Part shown: in pieces, positions 18,444-27,069 of the stretch
Numbering within the stretch: position 1 is the stretch's first letter
Layout of the letters: every line of letters begins with the position of its first letter
From: Poritiphilus sp965212595
GTDB taxonomy: Bacteria; Bacteroidota; Bacteroidia; Flavobacteriales; Flavobacteriaceae
Assembly (NCBI GenBank): GCA_965212595.1
Contig: CBDBVE010000007.1
Span: 496,001-560,000, forward strand
Direction of reading: 5' to 3'
Length of the DNA stretch: 64,000 nucleotides
The notes under the pieces: generated by a model
What the model was told of the DNA's origin: nothing
The model's database searches: none
Seen by the model: only the letters and a program-made list of their open reading frames with translations
Made by a program: the position numbers and the translations under genes

Positions 18444-18854
18444 ATGAAAGCCAAAATTTTCCTGGTGGTCTTTAGCGCCATCCTGATCCTTAGTAGTTTC
18501 CAACTTATTTCCACAACAGATTCCTCTAAAATTGAAGAAGGTATGGTCAAAATATCCATACTTTACCCTAACGAAGAAGGAAAAACCTTTGACATGGATT
18601 ACTATGCCAAGAATCACATGCCAATGTGTGCCAAATTATTTGGCGAGCCATTAAAGGGTTATGCCATCGACAAGGGAATAGCCGGGAGAACTCCTGAAGA
18701 ACCTGTTCCTTATGTAGCCATTGGATATTTTTACTTCAACACTCTTTCCGAATACAATGAGGCTTTCGGGCCCAATGCGGAAAAAATCCTGGGTGACATT
18801 CCGAACTATACCGATATTCAGCCGGTCATTCAGATCAGTGAGGTAATCAAGTAA
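18444..18854 (+). CDS. EthD-family protein with signal sequence
   Basis: Protein of 136 residues. The N-terminal 20-25 residues are hydrophobic (IFLVVFSAILILSSFQ) and direct export or anchoring. The rest is an EthD-type dimeric alpha-beta barrel: VKISILYPNEEGKTFDMDYYAKNHMPM, with the conserved D-M-D-Y-Y-x-x-x-H-x-P. Most EthD-like proteins are cytoplasmic, so an exported form is a small oddity. It stands alone. Confidence 0.85.
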   Translation: MKAKIFLVVFSAILILSSFQLISTTDSSKIEEGMVKISILYPNEEGKTFDMDYYAKNHMPMCAKLFGEPLKGYAIDKGIAGRTPEEPVPYVAIGYFYFNTLSEYNEAFGPNAEKILGDIPNYTDIQPVIQISEVIK

Positions 18855-18984
18855 GCATACAAAATCTGCAGCCTGGAGCCTGACTCCAAGGTTGTTTTGC
18901 GTTTTTCAAAGGCGACAGCGGCCATTAGATAGATATCACCGTTTTCCTATGGCAAATTCCGGCAAGTTTTCTTAGATTTAGGCA

Positions 18985-19782
18985 ATGACCGCTGCACAAT
19001 TTGATTTTAAGAGAGCCAATCGGTTTTTCCCGCATATCATACTTGTTGGCCTGGGAATAGGGACAGCTAATTACATTCTGAATGCTGACCTCAACTGGAT
19101 TCAGTGGAGTATTCAGTCCTTGTCAACGAGTTTTCTTATAGGGTATACCCTGGTGGTTATTGGCTTAAACAAATCCTGGTTTCAGCTTCATATTAAGCCA
19201 AAATGGAAATTGTATTTCATGCTCTTTTTGGTTTTCCTTTTGGTGGGTGCGGTAGCCACAGAAATTGAACATATGATTAGGTCTCTGGTGTTTGATAACC
19301 AGCAGTACCATCCTTTTACCTCAGGGAAAATGTATCTGTTTAATGGCATAATTTCTCTGATCCTGGGCTTTAGTTTTTTTCAAATCAACGATACCTCAAA
19401 AGAAAAAGTTAAGGCAGGTGAAGTTCCATCAGATACGACAGATCCTATTACCAAAGTCCCGGTTAGGCAAGGTGAAAATATTTTTTTGATTCCTATTCAG
19501 GAGATCGTCTACTTTGAAGCTTATGACAATTACTCCTTTGTCTATGATCTAAAAGGAGAAAAAAAGCTCTGTGATTATTCGCTTCTTTTTTTTGAAAAGC
19601 GATTGGGGGAAAAATTTTCCAGGGTGCATCGAAAGTATATTGTAAATGCAAGCCATATCAAGCAAATTAAGCCGCATTTAAACGGACGCTTTCTAATTCT
19701 GTTTGGCGCTAAGGGACTGGAACCGATTACAAGCAGCAAAAGTTATTCAAATGTAATTCGCAAGCTGATCAAAATTGAATAA
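18985..19782 (+). CDS. membrane-bound LytTR DNA-binding regulator
   Basis: Protein of 265 residues: four membrane helices (about residues 15-135), a linker, then a LytTR DNA-binding domain (about 160-262). The domain is recognised by IFLIPIQEIVYFEAYDNYSF, FEKRLGEKFSRVHRKYIVN and the closing strand-helix KSYSNVIRKLI. It is a one-component sensor placing a DNA-binding domain at the membrane. There is no partner kinase. AAATTCCGGCAAGTTTTC lies just upstream (18954-18971), and a near copy lies before the gene at 20745. Confidence 0.9.
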   Translation: MTAAQFDFKRANRFFPHIILVGLGIGTANYILNADLNWIQWSIQSLSTSFLIGYTLVVIGLNKSWFQLHIKPKWKLYFMLFLVFLLVGAVATEIEHMIRSLVFDNQQYHPFTSGKMYLFNGIISLILGFSFFQINDTSKEKVKAGEVPSDTTDPITKVPVRQGENIFLIPIQEIVYFEAYDNYSFVYDLKGEKKLCDYSLLFFEKRLGEKFSRVHRKYIVNASHIKQIKPHLNGRFLILFGAKGLEPITSSKSYSNVIRKLIKIE

Positions 19783-19962
19783 GTAGGTTTTACTATTCAG
19801 GTAGCAGTTTTGCTCTTTTCACTCACCCTTTTCCCGGTATCATTCACTGCTTGTTTTGGCCATTCGCCAGTTTTCGCTTTCTACTTCGTCTTAATTTCCG
19901 CTACTTGCCACTGACCTAACAGCAGACCACAAAGAAGGGGTACAGCAAACAATTTTATAAAA

Positions 19963-20631
19963 ATGGAACTACTACACAAATCGAATATCTTAATTCATAT
20001 AATCACAGGCTCTATTGGCCTTATACTTGGAGTCATTGCCTTATTAACCGTCAAGGGAGGGAAGCTGCACAATAAGGCCGGGAGGTACTTTATAAGATTT
20101 ATATCGATCGTTATCCTGACTGGGCTAATAGGAGTGTTTGTATTTGGAAGAAATACTTTCTTACTGGTCATCACCGTCTTAAGCGGTTATGTCTCATTCT
20201 CTGGATATCGATGTCTGCAGCTAAAATCGAATACCCCTAAAAAAATTGATGTCGTGGTTGCCATTATAAGCCTTTTGGTATTGGCTTACTTTTTATACTA
20301 TTTTAAGTCAATTGGTATGATATGGTCTCCAATCATAATCTATAGCACAGTGGGAGCCCTACTCTTTATTGTAAGCTATGATTTTTTGAGGTATTTGATT
20401 CCAAAAAAAGCCTATAAGAGACGTCGTATTTGGATTTATGAACATATTTATAAAATGACAAGTGCCTTCGCCGCTCTTTTAGCTGCATTCATTGGAACGG
20501 TGTTCGATCAATATCAACCTCACAGCCAATACCTTCCTTCCGCCCTGGGGATGCTCATCATATTCGGGTTCATAATCTACGTCTCCAGATACGGACTGCG
20601 AAAATTGCCAAAAGCAAAAAAACAGAGTTAA
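19963..20631 (+). CDS. multi-pass membrane protein (DUF2306-like)
   Basis: Membrane protein of 222 residues with six to seven hydrophobic helices. The early pattern ILIHIITGSIGLILGVIALLT followed by KLHNKAGRYF (His, Gly-Arg) resembles DUF2306-type proteins, whose His residues may bind haem. The middle has a basic loop KKAYKRRRIW. It lies alone between the LytTR regulator and a hydrolase, all in one direction. Function unknown. Confidence 0.7.
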   Translation: MELLHKSNILIHIITGSIGLILGVIALLTVKGGKLHNKAGRYFIRFISIVILTGLIGVFVFGRNTFLLVITVLSGYVSFSGYRCLQLKSNTPKKIDVVVAIISLLVLAYFLYYFKSIGMIWSPIIIYSTVGALLFIVSYDFLRYLIPKKAYKRRRIWIYEHIYKMTSAFAALLAAFIGTVFDQYQPHSQYLPSALGMLIIFGFIIYVSRYGLRKLPKAKKQS

Positions 20632-20744
20632 AAGCCAAACACCAGATCAACTGAGTTCATAAGCCCCTAATACCCAACCTAAATTCCGGCAATTTTCCCT
20701 ACATTAAGAGGAATTATTGATTATACATTGTTAAGGAATCAAAA

Positions 20745-21521
20745 TTGGGCTTTATTACACAAATTGAAGAATACCGCAAAGAAAGATTCTCATATACAAT
20801 GAGGAACAAAAAGGTTGCTTCACATGATGTCTATACCATAGGGAAAGGAGAAAAAGTTGTAGTCATCATACAGGAATTACCTGGTATTGGGCAGGAGACC
20901 CTTTCTTTGGCCGATAGGTTTGTACAACAAGGCTATACCGTTGTCTTACCCCACCTTTTTGGCCCAATTGGCAAAATAGCAAAGCTTGGAAATTCTGTTC
21001 GCGTTTTATGCATGCGGCGCGAATTTAAAGTGTTTTCAAAAAATGAATCGAGCCCTATTGTTGACTATCTTTCCGCGCTTTGCTCAGCACTAAAAACCAG
21101 GTATAAAGTAAAGGGGGTTGCTGTTATTGGGATGTGTTTGACAGGAAATTTTGCGATCTCGCTCATGGCAAACGAAGATGTTTTAGCAGGTTTTGCCAGT
21201 CAGCCTTCACTGGCCATTTTCAACCAGAATTCCTTGCATATGAGCCCCAGTGAAATAAAAAAGATTAAAAGTAATATAGATAGAGTTGGCCCAATACATT
21301 GTGGCAGATTTCAAAAAGACAAAATATGTACAGCAAAGAAGTTTAACTTGATTGATAAGACTTTTAATAAAGTAGATAAAAAACAAAGAATCATCTTTCA
21401 CGAAATACCCGGGAGGGGGCATTCGATATTAACCCTAGATTTTGTAGATGAAGCAGGTCACCCAACGCGCAAAACCCTTAATACAATTTTTGAGTATTTT
21501 GACGAACAGCTTAGTTTATAA
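20745..21521 (+). CDS. dienelactone hydrolase family protein
   Basis: Alpha/beta hydrolase of 258 residues. The nucleophile elbow is G-M-C-L-T-G, with Cys instead of Ser as in dienelactone hydrolases. The His lies in the C-terminal IPGRGHSIL. The VVVIIQELPGIG and VVLPHLFGP strands are typical of the family. There is no upstream ATG in frame after a stop at 20718. The TTG at 20745 is used; ATG at 20799 would remove residues that look family-like. Substrate unknown. Confidence 0.85.
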   Translation: MGFITQIEEYRKERFSYTMRNKKVASHDVYTIGKGEKVVVIIQELPGIGQETLSLADRFVQQGYTVVLPHLFGPIGKIAKLGNSVRVLCMRREFKVFSKNESSPIVDYLSALCSALKTRYKVKGVAVIGMCLTGNFAISLMANEDVLAGFASQPSLAIFNQNSLHMSPSEIKKIKSNIDRVGPIHCGRFQKDKICTAKKFNLIDKTFNKVDKKQRIIFHEIPGRGHSILTLDFVDEAGHPTRKTLNTIFEYFDEQLSL

Positions 21522-21567
21522 ACTTGAAAGAAACCTTTAAGATTGAGTTCAATATGAAATACAATAA

Positions 21568-22293
21568 ATGGGAGAGAAAACCACATATTTAAAACTCCCC
21601 TTTGAGTTTGACGAGGACAAGCTCCTCCATGATTATTCATTAATTCTCAATAAAAAGTGGATCCCACATTTTAATACCCAGGGCTATAAGGGCAACTGGG
21701 ACGCTATTTCACTCTATGCACCTGATGGAGATGGCACCAATATTTACGCCTTTTCAACAACAAATCCTGTAATATCAGAAACTTCAGCACTGCGGGGATG
21801 TAATTATTTTAAGGAAGTAATCGAGTCTTTTAAATGCCCTGTCCTCACCGCACGGCTTTTAAGACTAAGTGTAGGGGCCAAAATAAAACCGCATAGAGAT
21901 CACGAACTTGGCTATGAGAATAATAACTTTAGGTTGCACATTCCTATCACTACAAACAAAGGCGTGCAGTTTGTCCTGGACGATAATCAACTAACCATGT
22001 TAGCGGGAGAATGCTGGTATACCAATGTAAACTATATACATTCCGTTGCAAATTTGGGCGACTCAGACCGCGTACATATGGTGCTAGATTTTGAAAGAAA
22101 TGACTGGTCTGACAGCTTGTTTTTTTCGTTAGCACCTGAGGAGAGTTTTAAGCCAGAACCTGAACAAAGCCATTCTCCTGAAACCGTAGAACTGATTATT
22201 GAAGAATTAAAAAGGCACAACGAACCAGCCTCAAAACAATTGATTAAGGAATTGGAGTTGAAGTTAAGAGCACTTAAAAACAAAGGACTATGA
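21568..22293 (+). CDS. aspartyl/asparaginyl beta-hydroxylase domain protein
   Basis: Iron- and 2-oxoglutarate-dependent oxygenase of 241 residues. The iron ligands are visible as His in IKPHRDHELGY (about 113) and His in NYIHSVANLG (about 157). The Arg that binds 2-oxoglutarate is likely in SDRVHMVLDF. The C-terminal 50 residues are a charged helix outside the catalytic domain. Bacterial members hydroxylate unknown protein or small-molecule substrates. It stands 46 bases behind the hydrolase gene. Confidence 0.85.
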   Translation: MGEKTTYLKLPFEFDEDKLLHDYSLILNKKWIPHFNTQGYKGNWDAISLYAPDGDGTNIYAFSTTNPVISETSALRGCNYFKEVIESFKCPVLTARLLRLSVGAKIKPHRDHELGYENNNFRLHIPITTNKGVQFVLDDNQLTMLAGECWYTNVNYIHSVANLGDSDRVHMVLDFERNDWSDSLFFSLAPEESFKPEPEQSHSPETVELIIEELKRHNEPASKQLIKELELKLRALKNKGL

Positions 22294-22373
22294 GAACTGG
22301 AAAATTATTGCTCATCCTATTTCCGACGCACCAAGTATTAAATTAGCATTAAAACCTATACAATTGCCGCAAT

Positions 22374-23768
22374 ATGAGAGACTCTATTTATATTCTAGCA
22401 CTTCTTGCCCTATTCGCCTTCAACCTAAACGCACAGAGCATTCATAGAACGGCTTGTCAGGGAAACCTAGCAAGGCTAGATTCACTGCTCCAGGCTAGCT
22501 CCATAGACGTACAGGATAATCGTGGTAGATCACTGCTGCACTGGGCGGTAGCCTGCCGCAAACAGGAAGTGTTTGATTTCCTTGTCGACAGAGGAATAGC
22601 TATCAATGGGGAAGACAGTCAAGGAGCAACACCGCTTCATATGGCCGTCAGGTTTAATAGCCAGGTCTTCTTTGATACCCTTGTCAGCTTACAACCTAAT
22701 AATGAGTGGATAAATCAATACGGGCCATCGCTGCTGGAGTTGGCCGTCTTGAAAAAAAACCTGGTATTTGCTCAGGAATTGATCCACCGAGGCGTAGCCG
22801 TCAATACCAAAAATGACAGGGGGAGTACGCCTTTAGAAATCGCGATAAGAACCAAAGAGGAGGAAATCTCTGAATTGCTGATCGCCAGTGGTGCCGATAA
22901 GACCAAGGTTAGAACCTTCAAACTAAAAGGAGCCTATATCGGGCAAACACCGCCAGGTATGGTACGGAAGGTATTTGCGCCGAACTTTATATCTACCGAA
23001 GAGTCTGAATTCGGATCGGTTTTCAGCAAAGATGGAACAGCGTTTTACTATGGTGTAGATGTCAATGGGAAAAATGAGATTAGATTTTCCAAACTGGTTG
23101 ACGGGCGGTGGAGTGAGCCAGAAATCGTTATTTCTCACGAAAGGTATGGCTATAACGACCCTTTTTTATCACCGAATGAGCAGCGCTTGTATTTTATTTC
23201 AAAAAGGGCCATGGACGGTAAAGGAGATCTAAAAGACCAGGATATTTGGTATGTTGAAAAAAGTGGGATGGGCTGGTCTGAACCCATCAATGTGGGTCCT
23301 AATATCAACTCTTCCAGGAACGAATATTATATTTCTTTTACTAAGGATGGTAGCATGTACTTTTCATCTAATGTGTACGCCCCCGAAGAAAGGATAGATT
23401 ACGATTATGATGTTTATTATTCGAAATTTGTCGATGGAGAATTTCAAAAGGCAATTGCCTTAGGCGATGCTGTCAATTCTGAAGAATATGAGGCCGACGT
23501 ATTTGTGGATCCGGGTGAAGCTTACCTTATTTTCTGCGGTATGCGTCCTGACGGCATGGGTAGAGGTGACCTTTATATTAGTTTTAAAAATGCAGATGGG
23601 AGCTGGTCCAAATCCAGGAATATGGGTGCGGCAATTAATACAGAAAACCATGAGCTTTGCCCTTTTGTCACGTCAGACGGTAAGTATCTGTTCTACACAA
23701 GCAATCAGGATATCTATTGGATAGATGCAAAGATCATTGACGAACTCAAGGCTCAAAAAGGTGAGTAA
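22374..23768 (+). CDS. secreted ankyrin-repeat plus PD40 beta-propeller protein
   Basis: Protein of 464 residues with a signal peptide ending NLNAQ at 21. Residues 22-180 hold four to five ankyrin repeats (GRSLLHWAVACRKQEVFDFLVDRG, GATPLHMAVRFNSQVFFDTL, GSTPLEIAIRTKEEEISELL). Residues 200-455 are a WD40-like (PD40) propeller of the TolB/OmpA-associated type (FSKDGTAFYYG, SPNEQRLYFIS, FTKDGSMYFSS, TSDGKYLFYTS). Both parts are protein-interaction modules, so a periplasmic scaffold or sensor is likely. This joining of folds is not one I can tie to a known function. Confidence 0.85.
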   Translation: MRDSIYILALLALFAFNLNAQSIHRTACQGNLARLDSLLQASSIDVQDNRGRSLLHWAVACRKQEVFDFLVDRGIAINGEDSQGATPLHMAVRFNSQVFFDTLVSLQPNNEWINQYGPSLLELAVLKKNLVFAQELIHRGVAVNTKNDRGSTPLEIAIRTKEEEISELLIASGADKTKVRTFKLKGAYIGQTPPGMVRKVFAPNFISTEESEFGSVFSKDGTAFYYGVDVNGKNEIRFSKLVDGRWSEPEIVISHERYGYNDPFLSPNEQRLYFISKRAMDGKGDLKDQDIWYVEKSGMGWSEPINVGPNINSSRNEYYISFTKDGSMYFSSNVYAPEERIDYDYDVYYSKFVDGEFQKAIALGDAVNSEEYEADVFVDPGEAYLIFCGMRPDGMGRGDLYISFKNADGSWSKSRNMGAAINTENHELCPFVTSDGKYLFYTSNQDIYWIDAKIIDELKAQKGE

Positions 23769-23846
23769 AACTTTAGAGCAATGAAGTTGTTTGTTTAACG
23801 AAGGGATTGAATTTTGTAAATTGTACTCAGGGCAAAACTTCACATC

Positions 23847-23966
23847 ATGAGTATAAAGATTGGCAACTATAAAAAAGTAATTATTTTCATTCTAATTGTG
23901 CTTCTATTATTGATTTGGGTAGAATTAGGGGTGGGAATCTTTGGAACACCCTGGGCAGGAGATTAG
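23847..23966 (+). CDS. small single-pass membrane protein, 39 residues
   Basis: Short frame of 39 residues. A basic start (MSIKIGNYKK) is followed by one hydrophobic helix (VIIFILIVLLLLIWVELGVG) and the tail IFGTPWAGD. The clear topology and the tail, which seems too specific for chance, support a real gene. It stands alone between the ankyrin/PD40 gene and an SRPBCC gene. Function unknown. Confidence 0.5.
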   Translation: MSIKIGNYKKVIIFILIVLLLLIWVELGVGIFGTPWAGD

Positions 23967-24041
23967 AAGTCGTCTCTTTATAAGTGCAGTTTACTGAAAT
24001 AGGCCACAAAAAAAAGGCCGGTCGCAAATTCAATATCAATT

Positions 24042-24425
24042 ATGGAATTTACATTGAAAACATCATTCGATACCACTGCCAAGAAAATTTATGAGACATG
24101 GTTGTCAGGTGAGGGCCATACTGCCATGACCGGTGGAGCTGCCTCCATAACAGACAAAATTGGTGATAAATTTATAGCCTGGGATGGTTATATTGAAGGC
24201 AAAACCATTGATTTAGAAACAAATAAGAGAATCCTCCAATCGTGGAGGACATCTCAGTTCATGGAAGATGAGGAAGATTCACAAATAGAGATACTGCTCC
24301 ATGAGGTCAATGGAGGTACAGAACTTACTTTGATTCATACCAGGGTTCCTGAAAGTGGCGAACATTATAAACAAGGGTGGAAAAACCATTATTTTGACCC
24401 GATGAGGGACTATTTTTCTAAATAA
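24042..24425 (+). CDS. SRPBCC domain protein (AHSA1-like)
   Basis: Protein of 127 residues with the AHSA1-type SRPBCC fold: MEFTLKTSFDTTAKKIYETW, the segment ILQSWRTSQFMED, and the C-terminal helix HYKQGWKNHYFDPMRDYF. Unlike the other copies in this window it has no ArsR partner. A broken Crp-type gene follows within 35 bases. Ligand unknown. Confidence 0.88.
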   Translation: MEFTLKTSFDTTAKKIYETWLSGEGHTAMTGGAASITDKIGDKFIAWDGYIEGKTIDLETNKRILQSWRTSQFMEDEEDSQIEILLHEVNGGTELTLIHTRVPESGEHYKQGWKNHYFDPMRDYFSK

Positions 24426-24456
24426 AACGACAGCCGTAAAGGTTGGGCATATTAAT

Positions 24457-24943
24457 ATGAAATTTGCACAAAACTTGAGAAAAAATAAGTGTAAAAAAGG
24501 GAGAGGTTCTTCAAAGAAATGGTGAATTTAACACTAAGATCTATACGGTAATATCCGGGCTTTTAAGAAGCTATTCTATCGACTCAAAGGGGAAAGAACA
24601 TATTTTTATGTTTGCACCGGAGGGTTGGATAATTGCGGATAATCTTCCCCCGGAAGAACCCTGTGATTTGTTCATTGATGCTCTTGAAAATTCCACGGTA
24701 ATTGTTGCTCAAAAAGACATAAAGAACGAACGGGAGCCCGAAAAACTCATAAGAAGAATCGCAGTTTTACAGAAAAGGGTCATTCAATTAATGAGTGCTT
24801 CGGCCTTGGAACGGTACGAGTATTTTCAGAAAACTTATCCAGACATCTTGCAACGAGTTCCTCAAAAAATGATCGCTTCGTATTTAGGAATTACGGCCGA
24901 AGCCTTAAGCAAAATCAAAAACGAGAGGATAAGAAAAATATAA
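24457..24943 (+). pseudogene. Crp/Fnr-type regulator, frameshifted and short at the N-terminus
   Basis: The frame from 24479 to 24943 encodes most of a Crp/Fnr-type protein: jelly-roll core SVKKGEVLQRNGEF...VISGLLRSYS, then the helix-turn-helix RVPQKMIASYLGITAEALSKI. No ATG, GTG or TTG opens this frame before 24608, which would cut the sensor domain in half. An ATG at 24457 in another frame reads MKFAQNLRK and would join the core if one A were removed from the run at 24480-24485. Even then the N-terminus is shorter than in related proteins. Read as broken by a +1 base, real or a sequence error. Confidence 0.7.
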
Positions 24944-25015
24944 TTTCTTAATCTACATTAATGGAGGGCTAATGAAATTGATAGATTTTCGTGTAAACTT
25001 AAATCTTCTATTAGA

Positions 25016-25474
25016 ATGAAAAACGTATCGGTGCTTTTAAAGACATCATCCGTATTGTGGATTATTTGGGGCCTGGTTCACGTATTTGCCGGCGTAATGA
25101 CCATGAAAGGTATACTTACCGATGACATTTCTTCCTCTGTCGCTGGAATTGCAGATGCCGTAGACCCCGCTAGCTTGCAAATAGAATACCCCAAAGCGGC
25201 CGGAGCGGTCATCGGACAACACGGCTTCAACTTATTTTGGATTGGAATTGTAACCTTTATCTGTGCTTTTTTCATTTGGAAAGGAAACAGGAATGCTATT
25301 TTTTTAGCCGCTATTACAGGAGGTTTGGCCGATTTAGGTTATTTCCTTTTTATGGATTTGGGTGGATATGTAAACTTTGTTCCTGGAACCGTGATGACCA
25401 TAGTTTCATCTCTTGCCATTATCACAAGCTTTTATGCCCACTTTAAGGGACCAAAATCTGCCAAAGTAGAATAA
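25016..25474 (+). CDS. four-helix membrane protein
   Basis: Membrane protein of 152 residues with four hydrophobic helices (about 10-28, 72-88, 92-112, 122-142). The first helix pattern SSVLWIIWGLVHVFAG and GQHGFNLFWIG in the second are noticeable, each with a His that could bind a cofactor. I do not recognise a named family. It is intact although the genes on both sides are broken. Confidence 0.7.
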   Translation: MKNVSVLLKTSSVLWIIWGLVHVFAGVMTMKGILTDDISSSVAGIADAVDPASLQIEYPKAAGAVIGQHGFNLFWIGIVTFICAFFIWKGNRNAIFLAAITGGLADLGYFLFMDLGGYVNFVPGTVMTIVSSLAIITSFYAHFKGPKSAKVE

Positions 25475-25540
25475 GCAATTCAACCTGACCTGATATGGGC
25501 CAGGGTGAATCACCATACTATTAATCCTCAGTTATTAAGT

Positions 25541-25923
25541 TCATTTTACGAGACTTCTATCAAAACCAAAGGCACGAGGAGCAAATGTTGCGTCCAATCC
25601 CATACCAATAGCAGCCTGCTTTAATTGTTCAGGTACATCTCCACAGAATAAGAACGGCCCTGGTTCAGCGATTTGAAGCAAGTTTGGAAAAATGTCCCGC
25701 TGCAGTTGTTCCGAGGTGTATGCCCAGGGCGGCTCCATTCTCAAATAAGTCATAAACCAATAGCACCCCAGTACCCGCATCGAAGAAGCAGTCTACTTTA
25801 AGCGCTCCTGGCTCTGTTTCCTTCATCTGCTTCTCCACTTCCTGGTAAATCAATTTTAAACTCCTCTGCCTTCCCGGGCTTAGCGGTCCATTTGTATACT
25901 ACCGTAATTTCTTGATTGTCCAT
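25541..25923 (-). pseudogene. antibiotic biosynthesis monooxygenase-like gene with two frameshifts
   Basis: Read on the minus strand from ATG at 25923, the first frame gives VVYKWTAKPGKAEEFK. The second continues LIYQEVEKQMKETEPGA...VYDLFENGAALGIHLGTTAAGHF, and the third ends LLQIAEPGPFLFCGDVPEQL. Together they form one ABM/quinol-monooxygenase-like dimeric barrel of about 125 residues. Removing one base from the run at 25854-25857 and one from the run at 25688-25692 restores a single frame. It is divergent from the GlxA-type gene, a common pairing. Confidence 0.75.
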
Positions 25924-26014
25924 CTTTAGTTTTTTTGATTCAACAATGATTCAAATACAAAAGATATGACGTACTTATAGTCTAAAAATGTGTCTTTTTC
26001 GACATTTTAAAGGG

Positions 26015-26045
26015 TTGTTTACGACATAAAGTTTATTTAACTTTG
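26015..26045 (+). promoter_or_regulatory. promoter of the GlxA-type gene
   Basis: TTG at 26015-26017, 20 bases, then TAACTTTG at 26038-26045 match the Bacteroidota -33/-7 pattern. The start codon follows 5 bases behind, so the transcript would be nearly leaderless or begin within the box region. Confidence 0.55.
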
Positions 26046-26050
26046 TCATT

Positions 26051-27046
26051 ATGAAACATATAAGTGTAATTATTCCGGCCGGTAACAGCATCGTGGATAC
26101 CATTATAGCGCCATTCAACTTGATTCGAATGGCAAATTCTTACACTACTCGCTTGAATGAACTGCCCGAAAATCCTTTTAAGATAGATCTGGTAGGATTA
26201 TCAAGAGAACCCGTGGTTTATCAAGAATTGTTTAGCATTCAACCCACGGCGACTATTGCGGAAGTATTAAGCACGGATTTGATCATTGTCTCACCGATCA
26301 GCGGAGATCTTGAAAAAGAGATCAGCAATAACATGGAGTTTGTTCATTGGATCAAAAAACAGAGGATAGAAAATGACGCCGAGATCGCCAGCTTGTGCAA
26401 AGGAGCTTTTCTTCTTGCCGAAACCGGATTACTAAACGGAAAGTTGTGTGCAACCCATTGGACCGCCCATGAGTTATTCAAACGTCGATATCCTGCAGTT
26501 AATTTAATTCCGGAAAAGGATCATTTGTGAGGATAATGGGATATACTCCAGTGGTGGGGCCTACTCTATCCTCAACTTTACACTTTACCTAATAGAGCGC
26601 TTCTTTGGAAGAGAAACAGCGATCTGGTGCTCTAAAATATCGGAGATCGACTTCAATAGAGTTGGTCAAAGCGAGTTTATCATCTTTAGAGGACAAAAAA
26701 GAACACGCAGATGAACCAATTAAAAAAGCTCAGAATTATATTGAGAACAACTATAGTCTACGGCTAAACATCAATGAGATAGCAAACATGGTAAATTTGA
26801 AACGGTCGTAGTTTTTTGAGAAGATTTAAAAAAGCCACCGCCAATACCCCCTTAGAATATATTCAAAGGGTTAAAATAGAAGCGGCCAAGAAGAAACTAG
26901 AATCCACAACAGATACTATTCTTGAGGTAATGTATGGTATTGGGTACAATGATGAAAAGGCTTTTAGAAGCACTTTTAGAAGATATTCGGGCTTATCCCC
27001 TAAGGAATATCGCCTTAAATACAATCGTGAGATGGCTTTTTCTTAA
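26051..27046 (+). pseudogene. GlxA-type regulator (DJ-1/PfpI plus AraC HTH) with three frameshifts
   Basis: Four frame segments together encode a GlxA-like regulator of about 330 residues. The DJ-1/PfpI domain is first (HISVIIPAGNSIVDTII; nucleophile region ASLCKGAFLLAE; then ICEDNGIYSSGGAYS). The AraC-type helix-turn-helix is last (IEAAKKKLESTTDTILEVMYGIGYNDEKAFRSTF). Single extra bases at 26518/26519, in the A-run 26695-26700 and at 26804/26805 explain all three breaks. It is either a recent pseudogene or a correct gene spoiled by sequence errors. Its divergent neighbour is broken in the same way. Confidence 0.8.
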
Positions 27047-27069
27047 ATTTAGCAGACAAATTTTAATAG

